Source: Neobacillus sp. YX16
Lineage (GTDB): Bacteria; Bacillota; Bacilli; Bacillales; Cytobacillaceae
Direction: 5' to 3'
Assembly (NCBI RefSeq): GCF_030123505.1
Contig: NZ_CP126115.1
Span: forward strand, 2,308,001 to 2,372,000
DNA: 64,000 nt
Shown here: piece by piece, positions 16,361-24,926 of the stretch
Layout of the letters: each line of letters opens with the position of its first letter
How positions within the stretch are numbered: position 1 is the stretch's first letter
Program-made: the position numbers and the translations under genes
The notes under the pieces: model-generated
What the model saw: only the letters and a program-made list of their open reading frames with translations
What the model was told of the DNA's origin: nothing
Database searches by the model: none

Positions 16361-17320
16361 ATGGGTCAACGTAGCAAAATAATAGACTGTACCATCCGAG
16401 ATGGCGGATTAGTTAATAATTGGGATTTCAGCGTAGAATTTGTTCAAGACTTGTATAATAGTTTAAGTGCAGCAGGTGTTGAATACATGGAGATTGGCTA
16501 CAAAAACTCTCCAAAACTACTGAATGCGACTGAGCCAAATCCATGGAGATTTCTAGACGATAATTTCTTGAAGGAAATCTTCCCTGAAAAAAAATTCACA
16601 AAGTTTTCTGCTCTAGTGGATATTGGTCGTGTAGATCCAAATGACATTTTACCTCGTGAACAAAGTGTTTTGGACATGATCCGAGTGGCATGCTATATCC
16701 GTGAAGTAGATAAAGGGTTAGAGCTTGTACAAATGTTTCATGATTTGGGTTATGAGACTTCACTTAATATTATGGCTTTATCGAGTGTACCTGAAAAGCA
16801 GCTTACGAAAGCATTTGATATGGTGAGGGAAAGTCCTGTAGATGTTGTATATATCGTGGATTCCTTTGGAAGCTTGGATCCAACGGATATTGAACACCAA
16901 GTGAAAAGATTTCAAGAGTTAATTCCAAACAAACAGCTCGGAATCCATACCCATAACAACATGCAGTTAGCATTCGCCAATACATTAGCGGCATTGCAAA
17001 ACGGGGTTACATACCTGGATTCATCTGTTTATGGCATGGGTCGTGCGGCGGGTAATTGTAACACAGAACTTCTTGTTAGCTACATACAAAAACCAAGCTA
17101 TGAACTGAAGCCAGTACTTGAAATGATTGAAAAGCACATGCTCGAAATGCGCCAAAAATGGGAGTGGGGTTACATTATTCCGTATATGATTTCTGGTGTA
17201 CTGAATGAACATCCACGTGTCGCCATGGCCTACCGTGATAGCGCCGATCGTGATAAATTTGTAGATTTTTATGACAAGGTAACTTCACCCGAAGCCTCTA
17301 TTGCACCAGCAATGAAATAG
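16361..17320 (+). CDS. DRE-TIM metallolyase (HMGL-like/4-hydroxy-2-oxovalerate-aldolase-like)
   Basis: Cytoplasmic TIM-barrel aldolase of 319 aa in the HMGL/DRE-TIM superfamily. Seen: the metal/catalytic motif IIDCTIRDGGLVNNWDF near the N-terminus (D-x-T-x-R-D-G), YMEIGYK, YIVDSFGSLDP, and the H-x-H metal ligands in LGIHTHNNMQLAFANTLAAL, then GMGRAAGNCNTELL. SD AGGAGG precedes ATG. The final meta-pathway aldolase (MhpE/DmpG) belongs to the same superfamily and would act on the product of the hydratase at 10350, but this protein lacks an adjacent acylating acetaldehyde dehydrogenase and belongs to a shorter, poorly characterised branch. Substrate therefore unknown. Confidence 0.8.
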   Translation: MGQRSKIIDCTIRDGGLVNNWDFSVEFVQDLYNSLSAAGVEYMEIGYKNSPKLLNATEPNPWRFLDDNFLKEIFPEKKFTKFSALVDIGRVDPNDILPREQSVLDMIRVACYIREVDKGLELVQMFHDLGYETSLNIMALSSVPEKQLTKAFDMVRESPVDVVYIVDSFGSLDPTDIEHQVKRFQELIPNKQLGIHTHNNMQLAFANTLAALQNGVTYLDSSVYGMGRAAGNCNTELLVSYIQKPSYELKPVLEMIEKHMLEMRQKWEWGYIIPYMISGVLNEHPRVAMAYRDSADRDKFVDFYDKVTSPEASIAPAMK

Positions 17321-17330
17321 GAAATACAGT

Positions 17331-17363
17331 AAAAAGCACCTCACTTGTTTGAGGTGCTTTTTT
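17331..17363 (+). terminator. Terminator after aldolase gene
   Basis: AAAAAGCACCTCA and TGAGGTGCTTTTTT form a strong hairpin with U-tract. Confidence 0.9.
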
Positions 17364-17388
17364 GTGTATGGGTATCTGCTAGAAATTG

Positions 17389-17440
17389 CCAGGGGGACGG
17401 TTCTCCCGGTCCAAAAAGGCCGGGAGAACCGTCCCCCTGG
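17389..17440. repeat. Dispersed long inverted repeat, GGGGGACGGTTCTCC type (copy 1)
   Basis: Two perfectly complementary 21-bp arms (17389-17409 and 17420-17440) with core GGGGGACGGTTCTCCCGG flank a 10-bp loop. GC-rich against its surroundings. A second copy lies at 50802-50852 with shared flanks (GCC before, TTTCCC after). Confidence 0.9.
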
Positions 17441-17535
17441 TTTCCCGCAAGACTCCTATGTTCATAAATGATTGATAAATCCCAAATAAGAAGTAAAAAC
17501 TATGTCATCAGGCATAATCTTAGGGAGGTAAACAA

Positions 17536-18372
17536 ATGAGGTGGAAAGGAAGACGGCAAAGTACAAACGTTGAGGACCGAAGAGGCATGGGCATGGGTGG
17601 AAAAACGGTGATTGGAGGGGGGATAGGAAGTATTGTCGTTATTCTCCTTTTTGCACTGCTGGGAGGAAACCCTGGAGATTTAATGAACAATACTCCAACT
17701 ACGAATGGTTCGAACACAAACGCTCCTATGAATGTATCCTCCCAAGAGGAGGAATTGGCGGATTTTGTTTCTGTAGTCCTGGCCGATACAGAGGATGTGT
17801 GGTCTAATCAATTCGAGAAACAAGGCATGGTATACGAAAATCCAAAGCTCGTTTTGTTTAGGGACAGCGTTCAATCCGCATGTGGAGCAGCGAGTTCAGC
17901 TGTAGGACCGTTTTATTGTCCGGGTGACCACAAACTTTATATTGATTTAAGTTTTTATCAGGAACTAAAACAAAGATTCCAGGCACCTGGTGACTTTGCA
18001 ATGGCATATGTAATCGCCCATGAGGTAGGACACCACGTCCAGACCCTTCTACATAGCGGAGACGAAGCTTCACCAGCCGAGAAGCAGACCAATGAGTATT
18101 CAGTCCGATTTGAATTGCAGGCAGACTACTTGGCTGGTGTTTGGGCCCACTATGCCGAAGGGAAGGGCTACCTTGAAAAAGGTGACCTTGAAGAGGCACT
18201 TAATGCGGCAAATGCGGTCGGAGATGATAATATCCAGAAAAAATCACAGGGGTATGTTGTTCCCGAAAGTTTTACACATGGAACCTCCGAGCAGAGGGAG
18301 AGATGGTTTAATAAAGGCTTCAAAAGCGGAACCATAGAGGGTGGAGATACCTTTCAGGCGGCAGAACTTTAA
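17536..18372 (+). CDS. Membrane-anchored neutral zinc metallopeptidase (YpfJ/KPN_02809 family)
   Basis: 278-aa predicted zinc peptidase. Seen: a short cytoplasmic basic N-terminus with RRGMGMGGKTVIGGG, one TM helix (about 31-47), a linker rich in N/T/S, and an extracellular catalytic domain with YENPKLVLFRDSV, FYCPGDHKLYIDLSFY and the zinc-binding HEVGHH (His162, Glu163, His166), then QADYLAGVWAH with a likely third ligand. This order matches the UPF/peptidase family PF04228. SD GGGAGG lies 7 nt before ATG. Physiological substrate is not known for the family. Single-gene unit with a terminator at 18506. Confidence 0.9.
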   Translation: MRWKGRRQSTNVEDRRGMGMGGKTVIGGGIGSIVVILLFALLGGNPGDLMNNTPTTNGSNTNAPMNVSSQEEELADFVSVVLADTEDVWSNQFEKQGMVYENPKLVLFRDSVQSACGAASSAVGPFYCPGDHKLYIDLSFYQELKQRFQAPGDFAMAYVIAHEVGHHVQTLLHSGDEASPAEKQTNEYSVRFELQADYLAGVWAHYAEGKGYLEKGDLEEALNAANAVGDDNIQKKSQGYVVPESFTHGTSEQRERWFNKGFKSGTIEGGDTFQAAEL

Positions 18373-18505
18373 CTAGGTAAACGCAGCTTTCTAGCTCTGG
18401 AGAACTATATTTCAAAATCAGTTCAATTCACACTTTACTTATTGGATTAATTGGAGTAAAATTTAGAAAATTCATAGCAAATGATGATTTGCCGATTGGA
18501 CATCC

Positions 18506-18547
18506 AAAGGCTCCTGTACGCATACGCGTAAAGGAGCCTTTTTTATT
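18506..18547 (+). terminator. Terminator after zinc peptidase gene
   Basis: AAAGGCTCCT and AGGAGCCTTT with a 16-nt loop, followed by a T-run. Confidence 0.85.
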
Positions 18548-18576
18548 TTCTAAAACTAGAAAGGGGTTGCGGAAGA

Positions 18577-19476
18577 ATGAACATTGATCATTTTGAAGCA
18601 TTTATGTATGTAGTACATTTGGAAAGTGTTCATAAAGCAGCTGAAGCTCTATATTTATCACAGCCAACCGTTACAGCGAGAATAAAAACTTTAGAACGAG
18701 ATCTTGGAGTCGAATTATTTTTGCGAAACGGAAGAAGTTTGACAATATCTGAGGAAGGAAAAGCATTTATCCCATATGCAGAGCAAATTATTCGTACCTA
18801 TGATCAGGGGAAGAAACTATTGAAGAAGGATGATAATCCTGAAGAAATTGTCATTGGGGCAAATATTATTACTTCACAATACTTTATTCCTTTTGCCCTT
18901 CCTTTCTTGAAGAGAGCAAATCCCCAATTACGATTTAAATTTTATTCAGCGACAAATGATGTGCTGCTCGAAAAACTTCTTCACAAGCAAGTGGATATCG
19001 CCTTTATGAAAGATGTTTCTCATCGTGGTATACAAAAGCATGTGCTTCTAAATAATTCTGTCCGGTTGGTCGTTTATCCTGGACATCCCTTTCAATTTCA
19101 AGAGAATTTATCTGTTCAGCAACTAGCCAGTGAACCCATGGTGTTTTTTGAATGCGGCGCTTTTGACTGGAATCGGATCCATAAGTTATTTGAAATGGCA
19201 AATGTTAGTCCGCGCATAGAATTTTTAGTCGACCATCTTGAAGTTGCAAAATCTATTATTCTAAGTAGAAACGGCATAGGGTTTTTACCATACCTATGCA
19301 TAAAGGAAGAGCTTGAAAGTGGCATGCTGATTGATGTAGATGTTTCTCATATTCTTCAAATAAACCAGCAAATATTTGCGGCACATTTAAATAATGGTTT
19401 TGTGTACCCCGAGCTTTGGAATGATATTCTTCGATCTGTTAAAGAATTTCAGAAGGAAGAAGATCCTGTTTATTGA
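18577..19476 (+). CDS. LysR-family transcriptional regulator of the sulfur-salvage island
   Basis: 299-aa LysR regulator: N-terminal winged HTH (residues 1-60; AAEALYLSQPTVTARIKTLERDLGVELFLR, split here by its helix turn) and a C-terminal periplasmic-binding-like effector domain (about 90-295). It sits immediately upstream of, and codirectional with, the flavin monooxygenase/ABC island, so by position it is the analogue of YtlI/AscR, which activates ytmI in B. subtilis. The 41-42 bp dyads at 19508, 20084 and 29958 have LysR-like geometry and are the obvious candidate targets. Effector (O-acetylserine, N-acetylcysteine or other) is unknown. Starts at ATG with AAGGGG upstream. Confidence 0.9.
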   Translation: MNIDHFEAFMYVVHLESVHKAAEALYLSQPTVTARIKTLERDLGVELFLRNGRSLTISEEGKAFIPYAEQIIRTYDQGKKLLKKDDNPEEIVIGANIITSQYFIPFALPFLKRANPQLRFKFYSATNDVLLEKLLHKQVDIAFMKDVSHRGIQKHVLLNNSVRLVVYPGHPFQFQENLSVQQLASEPMVFFECGAFDWNRIHKLFEMANVSPRIEFLVDHLEVAKSIILSRNGIGFLPYLCIKEELESGMLIDVDVSHILQINQQIFAAHLNNGFVYPELWNDILRSVKEFQKEEDPVY

Positions 19477-19507
19477 TAAAATTTTTTAATGTAAAGATTA
19501 GATTTAT

Positions 19508-19567
19508 CTATCAGCTAACGTATTGCCATTACAATCTTCTCGGTGATAGGATTAAACACAATAAAAT
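19508..19567 (+). promoter_or_regulatory. Dyad promoter module A (CTATCA...TGATAG plus -10)
   Basis: CTATCA (19508-19513), 30 bp, TGATAG (19544-19549), then GATAGGATTAAACACAA as 17-bp spacer and -10 TAAAAT (19562-19567). The same layout occurs at 20084 and 29958. No consensus -35 is present; the right half-site occupies that position, as expected for activator-dependent transcription. Drives the gene at 19666. Confidence 0.7.
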
Positions 19568-19609
19568 AACAAGCAATGATTTCTTGGTGTAAGAGGGAAA
19601 AGTACAGCT

Positions 19610-19637
19610 TTAATTCCCACTATTCAAGTGTGTAATA
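19610..19637 (+). promoter_or_regulatory. CymR-like box upstream of gene 19666
   Basis: TTAATTCCCACTATTCAAG and the following GTGTAATA resemble the recalled CymR operator (AWAATTCC...WTTA) with few mismatches. It is closely similar to 21279-21306 and 29509-29536. CymR is the cysteine-responsive repressor of sulfur genes in Bacillus. Confidence 0.45.
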
Positions 19638-19665
19638 TTGGATATAAAGAGAGAGGATGATAAGA

Positions 19666-20052
19666 ATGACAACTCAAAATAGTAATGATGTGAGGCTATT
19701 TGTAGAAACAAAAAAGGAAAACTCCTTCCGAACAAGTAAATATCTTAATTTGCCAGATTTACAGTTTTTTAATTGGTGCAATCGACAGTATCCGGTTAAC
19801 CGAGGTGTTTATAATACGATTGATCAATGGTTTTACGAGTATGGAATTGTCAATGTTCATTATCGTAGAATTCAGATTTTGGCGTTTTTGGATTTTGTCA
19901 AAGACGAGATGTTAGAGGAACAACCTAAATTTATCCGATTTGGTCATGGAGGTCTCTCAAAAAGGCTAACTGAATTTATGAATGATTATGGGCAAAGCAA
20001 TGTAATTCCACTAAAGAAAGCAAGTAAATCAAATAGATTAGAGATCAATTGA
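19666..20052 (+). CDS. Uncharacterised 128-aa protein co-regulated with sulfur monooxygenases
   Basis: I do not recognise this protein. ATG 19666 (9 nt after AGAGAGG) is preferred to ATG 19657, which abuts the SD. It is soluble, with no signal or TM helix, rich in aromatic residues in the first two thirds (LPDLQFFNWCNRQYPVNRG, QWFYEYG) and strongly basic at the end. One cysteine. Upstream lie dyad module A and a CymR-like box; 32 bp after its stop the next dyad module (20084) begins, so it is a monocistronic unit of the regulon. Could be an accessory or regulatory factor for organosulfur use; this rests on context alone. Confidence 0.7.
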   Translation: MTTQNSNDVRLFVETKKENSFRTSKYLNLPDLQFFNWCNRQYPVNRGVYNTIDQWFYEYGIVNVHYRRIQILAFLDFVKDEMLEEQPKFIRFGHGGLSKRLTEFMNDYGQSNVIPLKKASKSNRLEIN

Positions 20053-20083
20053 TAGATTTTTTTAATTATTATTAAATATTTTC

Positions 20084-20143
20084 CTATCAAGGAAATCATT
20101 GCCAGTTTGTTGTTTTCGATGATAGGATGAGAATTAATAAAAA
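20084..20143 (+). promoter_or_regulatory. Dyad promoter module B (CTATCA...TGATAG plus -10)
   Basis: CTATCA (20084-20089), 30 bp, TGATAG (20120-20125), 17-bp spacer starting GATAGGATGA, -10 TAAAAA (20138-20143). The sequence around 20150-20177 (ending TCGGAATAAAAC) resembles a CymR box in the other orientation. Drives the monooxygenase at 20195. Confidence 0.7.
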
Positions 20144-20194
20144 ACATACTTTTCACATCAATTAGGTCGGAATAAAACTTGGAGGAGAAATAAC

Positions 20195-21250
20195 ATGAGC
20201 TATAAGCTAAGTATTTTAGATCAAAGTCCCATTTTTCCTGGGAGCACTGCTTTTAATGCTTTACAGAAAACCGTTCAATTGGCTCAAAAAGCAGAAGAAT
20301 GGGGCTACTCCCGTTTTTGGGTATCAGAGCATCACCATACAGATCAATTGGCAGGTTCCTCTCCTGAGGTATTAATTTCTTATATATTAGCTCGAACGAA
20401 TAAGATTCAAGTAGGCTCAGGGGGGGTAATGCTTCAGCATTATAGTCCTTATAAGGTGGCTGAAAACTTTCATGTCTTATCCAATCTTGCTCCGGGAAGA
20501 GTAGATCTTGGGATTGGCAAAGCACCAGGTGGTCTTCCATTATCAACAAAGGCGCTCCAGTATGGCACCGTTAATGATGGAAAGGACTTTTCTGAACGGT
20601 TATCTTTTTTAAGTGAATTAATTGAAAATTCCGTTGATGAGGAACACCCTCTTACTGGAATTCAAGCAACACCGATTCCTCAGAAAAAACCTGAAATTTT
20701 TTTACTTGGTGCAAGTGTTAATAGCGCTCAGCTTGCGGCTAATCAAGGGATATCATTTGTATTTGCAAAATTTATCAATAGTGATGATAAGGTATTGAAA
20801 CAGGCGGCTAAAGTGTATCACGAAGGTTTTCCAAATGGAAGATTCATCATCTCATTAGCTGTTATTGCTGCTCCAACTCAATCAGAAGCTGAACAACTGG
20901 CAGGAGACAGAAAAATAGTTAAAGTCCATCTTCAGAGCGGTCGCTCGGTAACTTTACAATCTATTGAGCAAGCAGAAGTATTTGGTAAGCAGGCAGGCGA
21001 ACCATTTGAAATCACAGAACAAAAAGCAGACATTGTTGCTGGAACTCCTATTTATGTAAACGGAATTTTAGAAAAACTTCATCGAACGTATCAGGTGGAT
21101 GAATTTATTATACATACACCGGTAGAAAAAGAAGAAGAAAGAATTAAATCATTTCAGTTGTTAAGCCCTCGTAACACGAATCGAAATTCGGGAATAGAGA
21201 TTAGAGAAGAGTACCCATATATTGCAAGTAAAATCTTTTTAAACCAGTGA
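20195..21250 (+). CDS. LLM-class flavin-dependent monooxygenase (YtmO/MsnO-like)
   Basis: 351-aa bacterial-luciferase-like oxidoreductase using reduced flavin and O2. Seen: N-terminal MSYKLSILDQSPI, GYSRFWVSEHHH (the conserved SEHH segment after strand 2), VGSGGVMLQHYSPYKVAE, GRVDLGIGKAPGG, and IFLLGASVNSAQLAA in the barrel. These match the MsnO8/YtmO subgroup found in sulfur operons. SD GGAGGAG precedes ATG. Monocistronic under dyad module B, followed by the peptide-type ABC operon. The likely substrate is an alkylated or oxidised sulfur compound; inference from the island. Confidence 0.87.
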   Translation: MSYKLSILDQSPIFPGSTAFNALQKTVQLAQKAEEWGYSRFWVSEHHHTDQLAGSSPEVLISYILARTNKIQVGSGGVMLQHYSPYKVAENFHVLSNLAPGRVDLGIGKAPGGLPLSTKALQYGTVNDGKDFSERLSFLSELIENSVDEEHPLTGIQATPIPQKKPEIFLLGASVNSAQLAANQGISFVFAKFINSDDKVLKQAAKVYHEGFPNGRFIISLAVIAAPTQSEAEQLAGDRKIVKVHLQSGRSVTLQSIEQAEVFGKQAGEPFEITEQKADIVAGTPIYVNGILEKLHRTYQVDEFIIHTPVEKEEERIKSFQLLSPRNTNRNSGIEIREEYPYIASKIFLNQ

Positions 21251-21278
21251 GCACTGTTTAATTAAGGATGTATTGTAT

Positions 21279-21306
21279 TTTAATTCCGAGTATTCAGGTA
21301 TAAATA
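21279..21306 (+). promoter_or_regulatory. CymR-like box upstream of peptide-type ABC operon
   Basis: TTAATTCCGAGTATTCAGG followed by TATAAATAA; shares TTAATTCC-N-A-N-TATTCA with 19610. It lies 82 bp before the binding-protein start. Confidence 0.45.
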
Positions 21307-21387
21307 ATTAGAAAAATTTTAAATTGCGATGTAAGATGTAAGACTTCCATTTTAGAAAATTGTAGAAATTGAGAAGGGGCGTTGGAT

Positions 21388-23034
21388 GTGAAACTAGTAA
21401 ATTGGACTAAGGTAATATCGATCTCAATGGCGTTATTGCTTCTGTTATCTGGATGCGCAAATAGTACTGGTACAAAAAATAGTTCAGCAGAAAAAAACGA
21501 AAAGGTCGAGGGACAACCTAAGCAAGGTGGGGAATTAACCTATGCGCTCGCAACATCTCCCGATTCACTTGATCCGCATCGAAGCGGTTTAGCCGTTGCG
21601 GTTCGTGCCTTCAGAACGATTTTTGATAGCTTAGTAGTTCAGGAGCCTGATAACTCCATCAAGCCGTGGCTTGCTAATGAGTGGACAGTATCAGAGGATG
21701 GAAAAAGCTATACGTTTAAACTGCGCGAAGACGTAACATTTCACGATGGAACCCCATTTAATGCCGAAGCAGTGAAATATAGCTTTGACCGAATTATTGA
21801 ACCAAAAACACAAGCTCGAAATTCGGTAGCACTTCTTAGACCGTATGAATCATCAGAAGTACTGGATGAGTTTACAATCAAAATTAACCTCTCAACACCA
21901 TCCTCTGCATTTTTAAGTAATTTAAGCCAGGCAATGCTTGGGATTGTCTCACCGACAGCTGCAGAAAAATATGGGGATCAGTTTGGTAAAAATCCTGTAG
22001 GAACTGGACCATATAAGTTTGTCAGCTGGACAGAGAATGCAGATATTGTTGTTGAAAAAAATAATGATTATCAATGGGGTCCATCCATTGTAGAAAACAA
22101 AGAAGCACCATACCTTGATAGGATTACTTTTAAAATCATCCCAGAAGAAGCAACGCGTATTGGCAGTGTACAAAGCGGGCAAATCCTTGCCGCAGAAACT
22201 GTGCCGCCGCAAAATATTGTTTCTTTAAAAAATGACCCGAAGAATCAATTATTACAAGTAAACACAATTGGATTGCCATACACACTGTTTTTTAATCAAA
22301 GAAAAGAACCATGGAATGATGTAAGAGCCCGTAAAGCTGTACAGTTTGCTGTTGATGTTGAGGCGATTGTAAAAACACTTTACTTAAACACCTATTCTCG
22401 AGCATGGTCGCCACTTACACCAGGTATTTTAGGCTATGATAAATCCCTTGAAAATAGTAACTCGGTAGATTTAGATAAGGCCAATGAACTCCTTGATGAA
22501 CTTGGCTATGTAAAAGGTAAGGAGGGGATCCGTGTAAAAGATGGAAGGCAACTAACATTAAATTATGTGGATGGAACTCCTAACCGCGAGAAGAGAAATG
22601 ATATTGCTGTTATTATTCAGCAACAATTAAAAAAGATCGGTATTAAAGTGGAAATAAATATTACAAAAGATATCGCTTCAATTGTTCAACAAAATGCTGA
22701 TTATGATTTATACGGAAACAGCCAAGTTAATTCTGATCCCAATGCATTACGAGCCTTTTATCATACAACTACCCCACAAGAAGAGGCAACGATAAAAAGG
22801 CTAGGGGGCGGATCTAATCCAGAATTAGATCAATTATTGGAGGAAGGGACAGTAGAATTGGATCCGGCAAAACGTGCAGATATCTACAAAAAAGTGCAGC
22901 AAAAAATCATTGATGAAGCATGGATCATTCCAATTTATGTATTCCCTTATACAGTGGCAGCAACTAAAACTGTAAACGGGATAAAGTTTGATCCATTAGG
23001 CTACCCCTTGTTCAATGATGTAACGATTAAATAA
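21388..23034 (+). CDS. Peptide/glutathione-type ABC transporter substrate-binding lipoprotein (SBP_bac_5)
   Basis: Extracellular lipoprotein of about 548 aa. GTG 21388 with GAGAAGGGG 8 nt upstream is preferred to TTG 21382. Signal peptide with lipobox LLSGC, then a low-complexity S/N/K linker and the family-5 fold: GGELTYALATSPDSLDPHR, VTFHDGTPFNAEAVKYSFDR, VGTGPYKFVSWTENADIV, and PWNDVRARKAVQFAVD. It captures a peptide-like or sulfur-containing solute for the permeases and ATPase encoded directly downstream. The GsiB glutathione-binding protein is one relative; in this island a sulfur peptide or conjugate is plausible but not shown. Confidence 0.9.
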   Translation: MKLVNWTKVISISMALLLLLSGCANSTGTKNSSAEKNEKVEGQPKQGGELTYALATSPDSLDPHRSGLAVAVRAFRTIFDSLVVQEPDNSIKPWLANEWTVSEDGKSYTFKLREDVTFHDGTPFNAEAVKYSFDRIIEPKTQARNSVALLRPYESSEVLDEFTIKINLSTPSSAFLSNLSQAMLGIVSPTAAEKYGDQFGKNPVGTGPYKFVSWTENADIVVEKNNDYQWGPSIVENKEAPYLDRITFKIIPEEATRIGSVQSGQILAAETVPPQNIVSLKNDPKNQLLQVNTIGLPYTLFFNQRKEPWNDVRARKAVQFAVDVEAIVKTLYLNTYSRAWSPLTPGILGYDKSLENSNSVDLDKANELLDELGYVKGKEGIRVKDGRQLTLNYVDGTPNREKRNDIAVIIQQQLKKIGIKVEINITKDIASIVQQNADYDLYGNSQVNSDPNALRAFYHTTTPQEEATIKRLGGGSNPELDQLLEEGTVELDPAKRADIYKKVQQKIIDEAWIIPIYVFPYTVAATKTVNGIKFDPLGYPLFNDVTIK

Positions 23035-23056
23035 TGTAGAAATGGAGCTGATAAAT

Positions 23057-23989
23057 GTGGCATTTGCCAATAAGATCCTTTTGAAAATCTCGACTGCATT
23101 GGTATCCATTTTAGGCTCACTCATCCTTGTTTTTTTCATAATCTATTTGCTTCCGGGGGATCCAGTGCTTTCCATGCTGGATCCCGCGACTGCCACACCT
23201 GAAATGGTAGAAAATTTACGCAAGGAATTGGGACTCAATCAACCGTTTTATGTGCAATTCACAGAGTATTTTACAAATGTCCTTCATGGTGATTTTGGTC
23301 AATCTTTAGTTAACAGCGAACCAGTCCTGCCAAAGATCTTAGAACACTTTCCGGCAACGCTTGCTTTAACTATTGCAAGCGCAGTATTATCTGTGGGAAT
23401 TGGGGTAACATTTGGAGTGTTATCGGCAATCTACAGAAATAAGGGGATAGATTTTATTGCTAGATTAATTGGTTTATTTGGTATTTCAATGCCAACATTT
23501 TGGTCAGGGATTTTACTGATTCTTATTTTTTCCATCTATTTAAACTGGTTTCCAGCTATGGGCTCCGATGGCTGGGCAACACTAGTGCTGCCATCACTAT
23601 CTCTTGGATTTGTAGGTGCAGGTTTAATCATTCGAATGGTGCGAAATAGCATGCTGGAAGTGATTAATGAGCAATTTATTATCACTCTTCGTGCAAAAGG
23701 ACTCTCAGAAAGGGTTGTTATGTATCGTCATGCACTTCGCAACGCACTTATTCCTGCTATTACCATTATCGGTTTAAATATTGGTGAACTCATGGCTGGT
23801 ACGGTTGTGATTGAAACTGTGTTTTCAAGGCAGGGTATTGGCAGGATTGTTGCCGATGCGATTATGGCTAAAGATTTACCCGTGATTCAAGGGGTCGTTT
23901 TTTTCAGTGCCATTGTTTATGTAATTGTCAATTTCTTAGTTGACTTATCCTATGCGATTATTGATCCACGAGTACGCAGGTCTCACTAG
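23057..23989 (+). CDS. ABC transporter permease, DppB/GsiC type
   Basis: About 310 aa, six TM helices. GTG 23057, 9 nt after GGAG, is preferred to ATG 23042 which has no SD. Seen: LPGDPVLSMLDP, LGLNQPFYVQFTEYF and GDFGQSLVNSEPV of this family, and the EAA loop RAKGLSERVVMYRHALRNALIPAITIIG that contacts the ATPase. Pairs with the permease at 24021. Confidence 0.92.
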   Translation: MAFANKILLKISTALVSILGSLILVFFIIYLLPGDPVLSMLDPATATPEMVENLRKELGLNQPFYVQFTEYFTNVLHGDFGQSLVNSEPVLPKILEHFPATLALTIASAVLSVGIGVTFGVLSAIYRNKGIDFIARLIGLFGISMPTFWSGILLILIFSIYLNWFPAMGSDGWATLVLPSLSLGFVGAGLIIRMVRNSMLEVINEQFIITLRAKGLSERVVMYRHALRNALIPAITIIGLNIGELMAGTVVIETVFSRQGIGRIVADAIMAKDLPVIQGVVFFSAIVYVIVNFLVDLSYAIIDPRVRRSH

Positions 23990-24020
23990 TTAGTAATCAA
24001 TAAGGGGGGAGAGAAATCAT

Positions 24021-24911
24021 ATGAAAGAAATGGTGAATGCTGAAAAAGTGCTGCGGGTTCCAATATGGACTTTAACAAAACAGAAGCACCCCTTTTCTGC
24101 CTCAAAACTATTTTTATACATTGCTGTTATTATTGTTTTATTTATCATCGGATGTGCTTTATTTCCCAAGTTAATCGCGCCCTATTCTCCAACCTATATG
24201 AATACAGAGCTGATTTTAAGTAAACCAAGTGGTGCACATTTGTTTGGAACAGATTACTTTGGGAGAGACGTGTTTAGTCTAGTCATTTATGGAAGTCGGG
24301 ATTCTCTCATTATTGGTGTTGCGTCCGTTCTTATTGGCAGTATCATTGGCGGGAGTATCGGGGGATTCGCTGGTTATATGGGAGGTATTGTTGACGTTAT
24401 CTTTATGAGGATAATTGAAATTTTGATGACAATACCTGGTATTCTTCTGGCATTAGCCATTGCTGCTGCCCTTGGTCCTAGTTTATTAAATATCGTCTTA
24501 GCTGTTGCAGCTTCATCGATACCTGCATTTGCACGAGTGATGAGAGGACAAATGATGAGTATTAAGAAACGACAGTATATAGATGCCTCTCGATCTATTG
24601 GTACACCGAGCTGGGAGATTTTCCTCTGGCATATCCTCCCGAATTCTTTTTCTCCACTTTTAGTAATGGGGACGATAGGACTTGGAACCTCAATTTTAAT
24701 TGGTTCAGGGTTGAGCTTCTTAGGTCTTGGGATTATTAAAGAAATTCCTGATTGGGGAGCGCTACTCTCACAGGGACGAGGTTATTTAACAGTAGGCTGG
24801 TGGATTTCAACATTTCCAGGTTTAGCCATTACTCTTTTTGTTCTAGCAATCAATATTATTGGAGATAAACTCCGCGATTCCTTTGATCCTAAAACAAGCA
24901 GCACGAGATAA
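24021..24911 (+). CDS. ABC transporter permease, DppC/GsiD type
   Basis: 296-aa second permease. N-terminal cytoplasmic tail, first TM helix, then APYSPTYMNTE, HLFGTDYFGRDVFSLVIYGSR (the DppC hallmark) and EAA loop SRSIGTPSWEIFLWHILPNSF. SD GGGGGGAG lies upstream, with 31 bp between it and the previous gene. Membrane partner of the permease at 23057. Confidence 0.93.
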   Translation: MKEMVNAEKVLRVPIWTLTKQKHPFSASKLFLYIAVIIVLFIIGCALFPKLIAPYSPTYMNTELILSKPSGAHLFGTDYFGRDVFSLVIYGSRDSLIIGVASVLIGSIIGGSIGGFAGYMGGIVDVIFMRIIEILMTIPGILLALAIAAALGPSLLNIVLAVAASSIPAFARVMRGQMMSIKKRQYIDASRSIGTPSWEIFLWHILPNSFSPLLVMGTIGLGTSILIGSGLSFLGLGIIKEIPDWGALLSQGRGYLTVGWWISTFPGLAITLFVLAINIIGDKLRDSFDPKTSSTR

Positions 24912-24926
24912 AGGGGGTAGAAAAAA

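Noticed and set aside
19508..19549. Dyad modules as terminators or riboswitches
   Set aside because: No T-run after the right arm, half-sites only 6 bp strong in two copies, and a -10 element follows at constant distance, all pointing to DNA-level binding.
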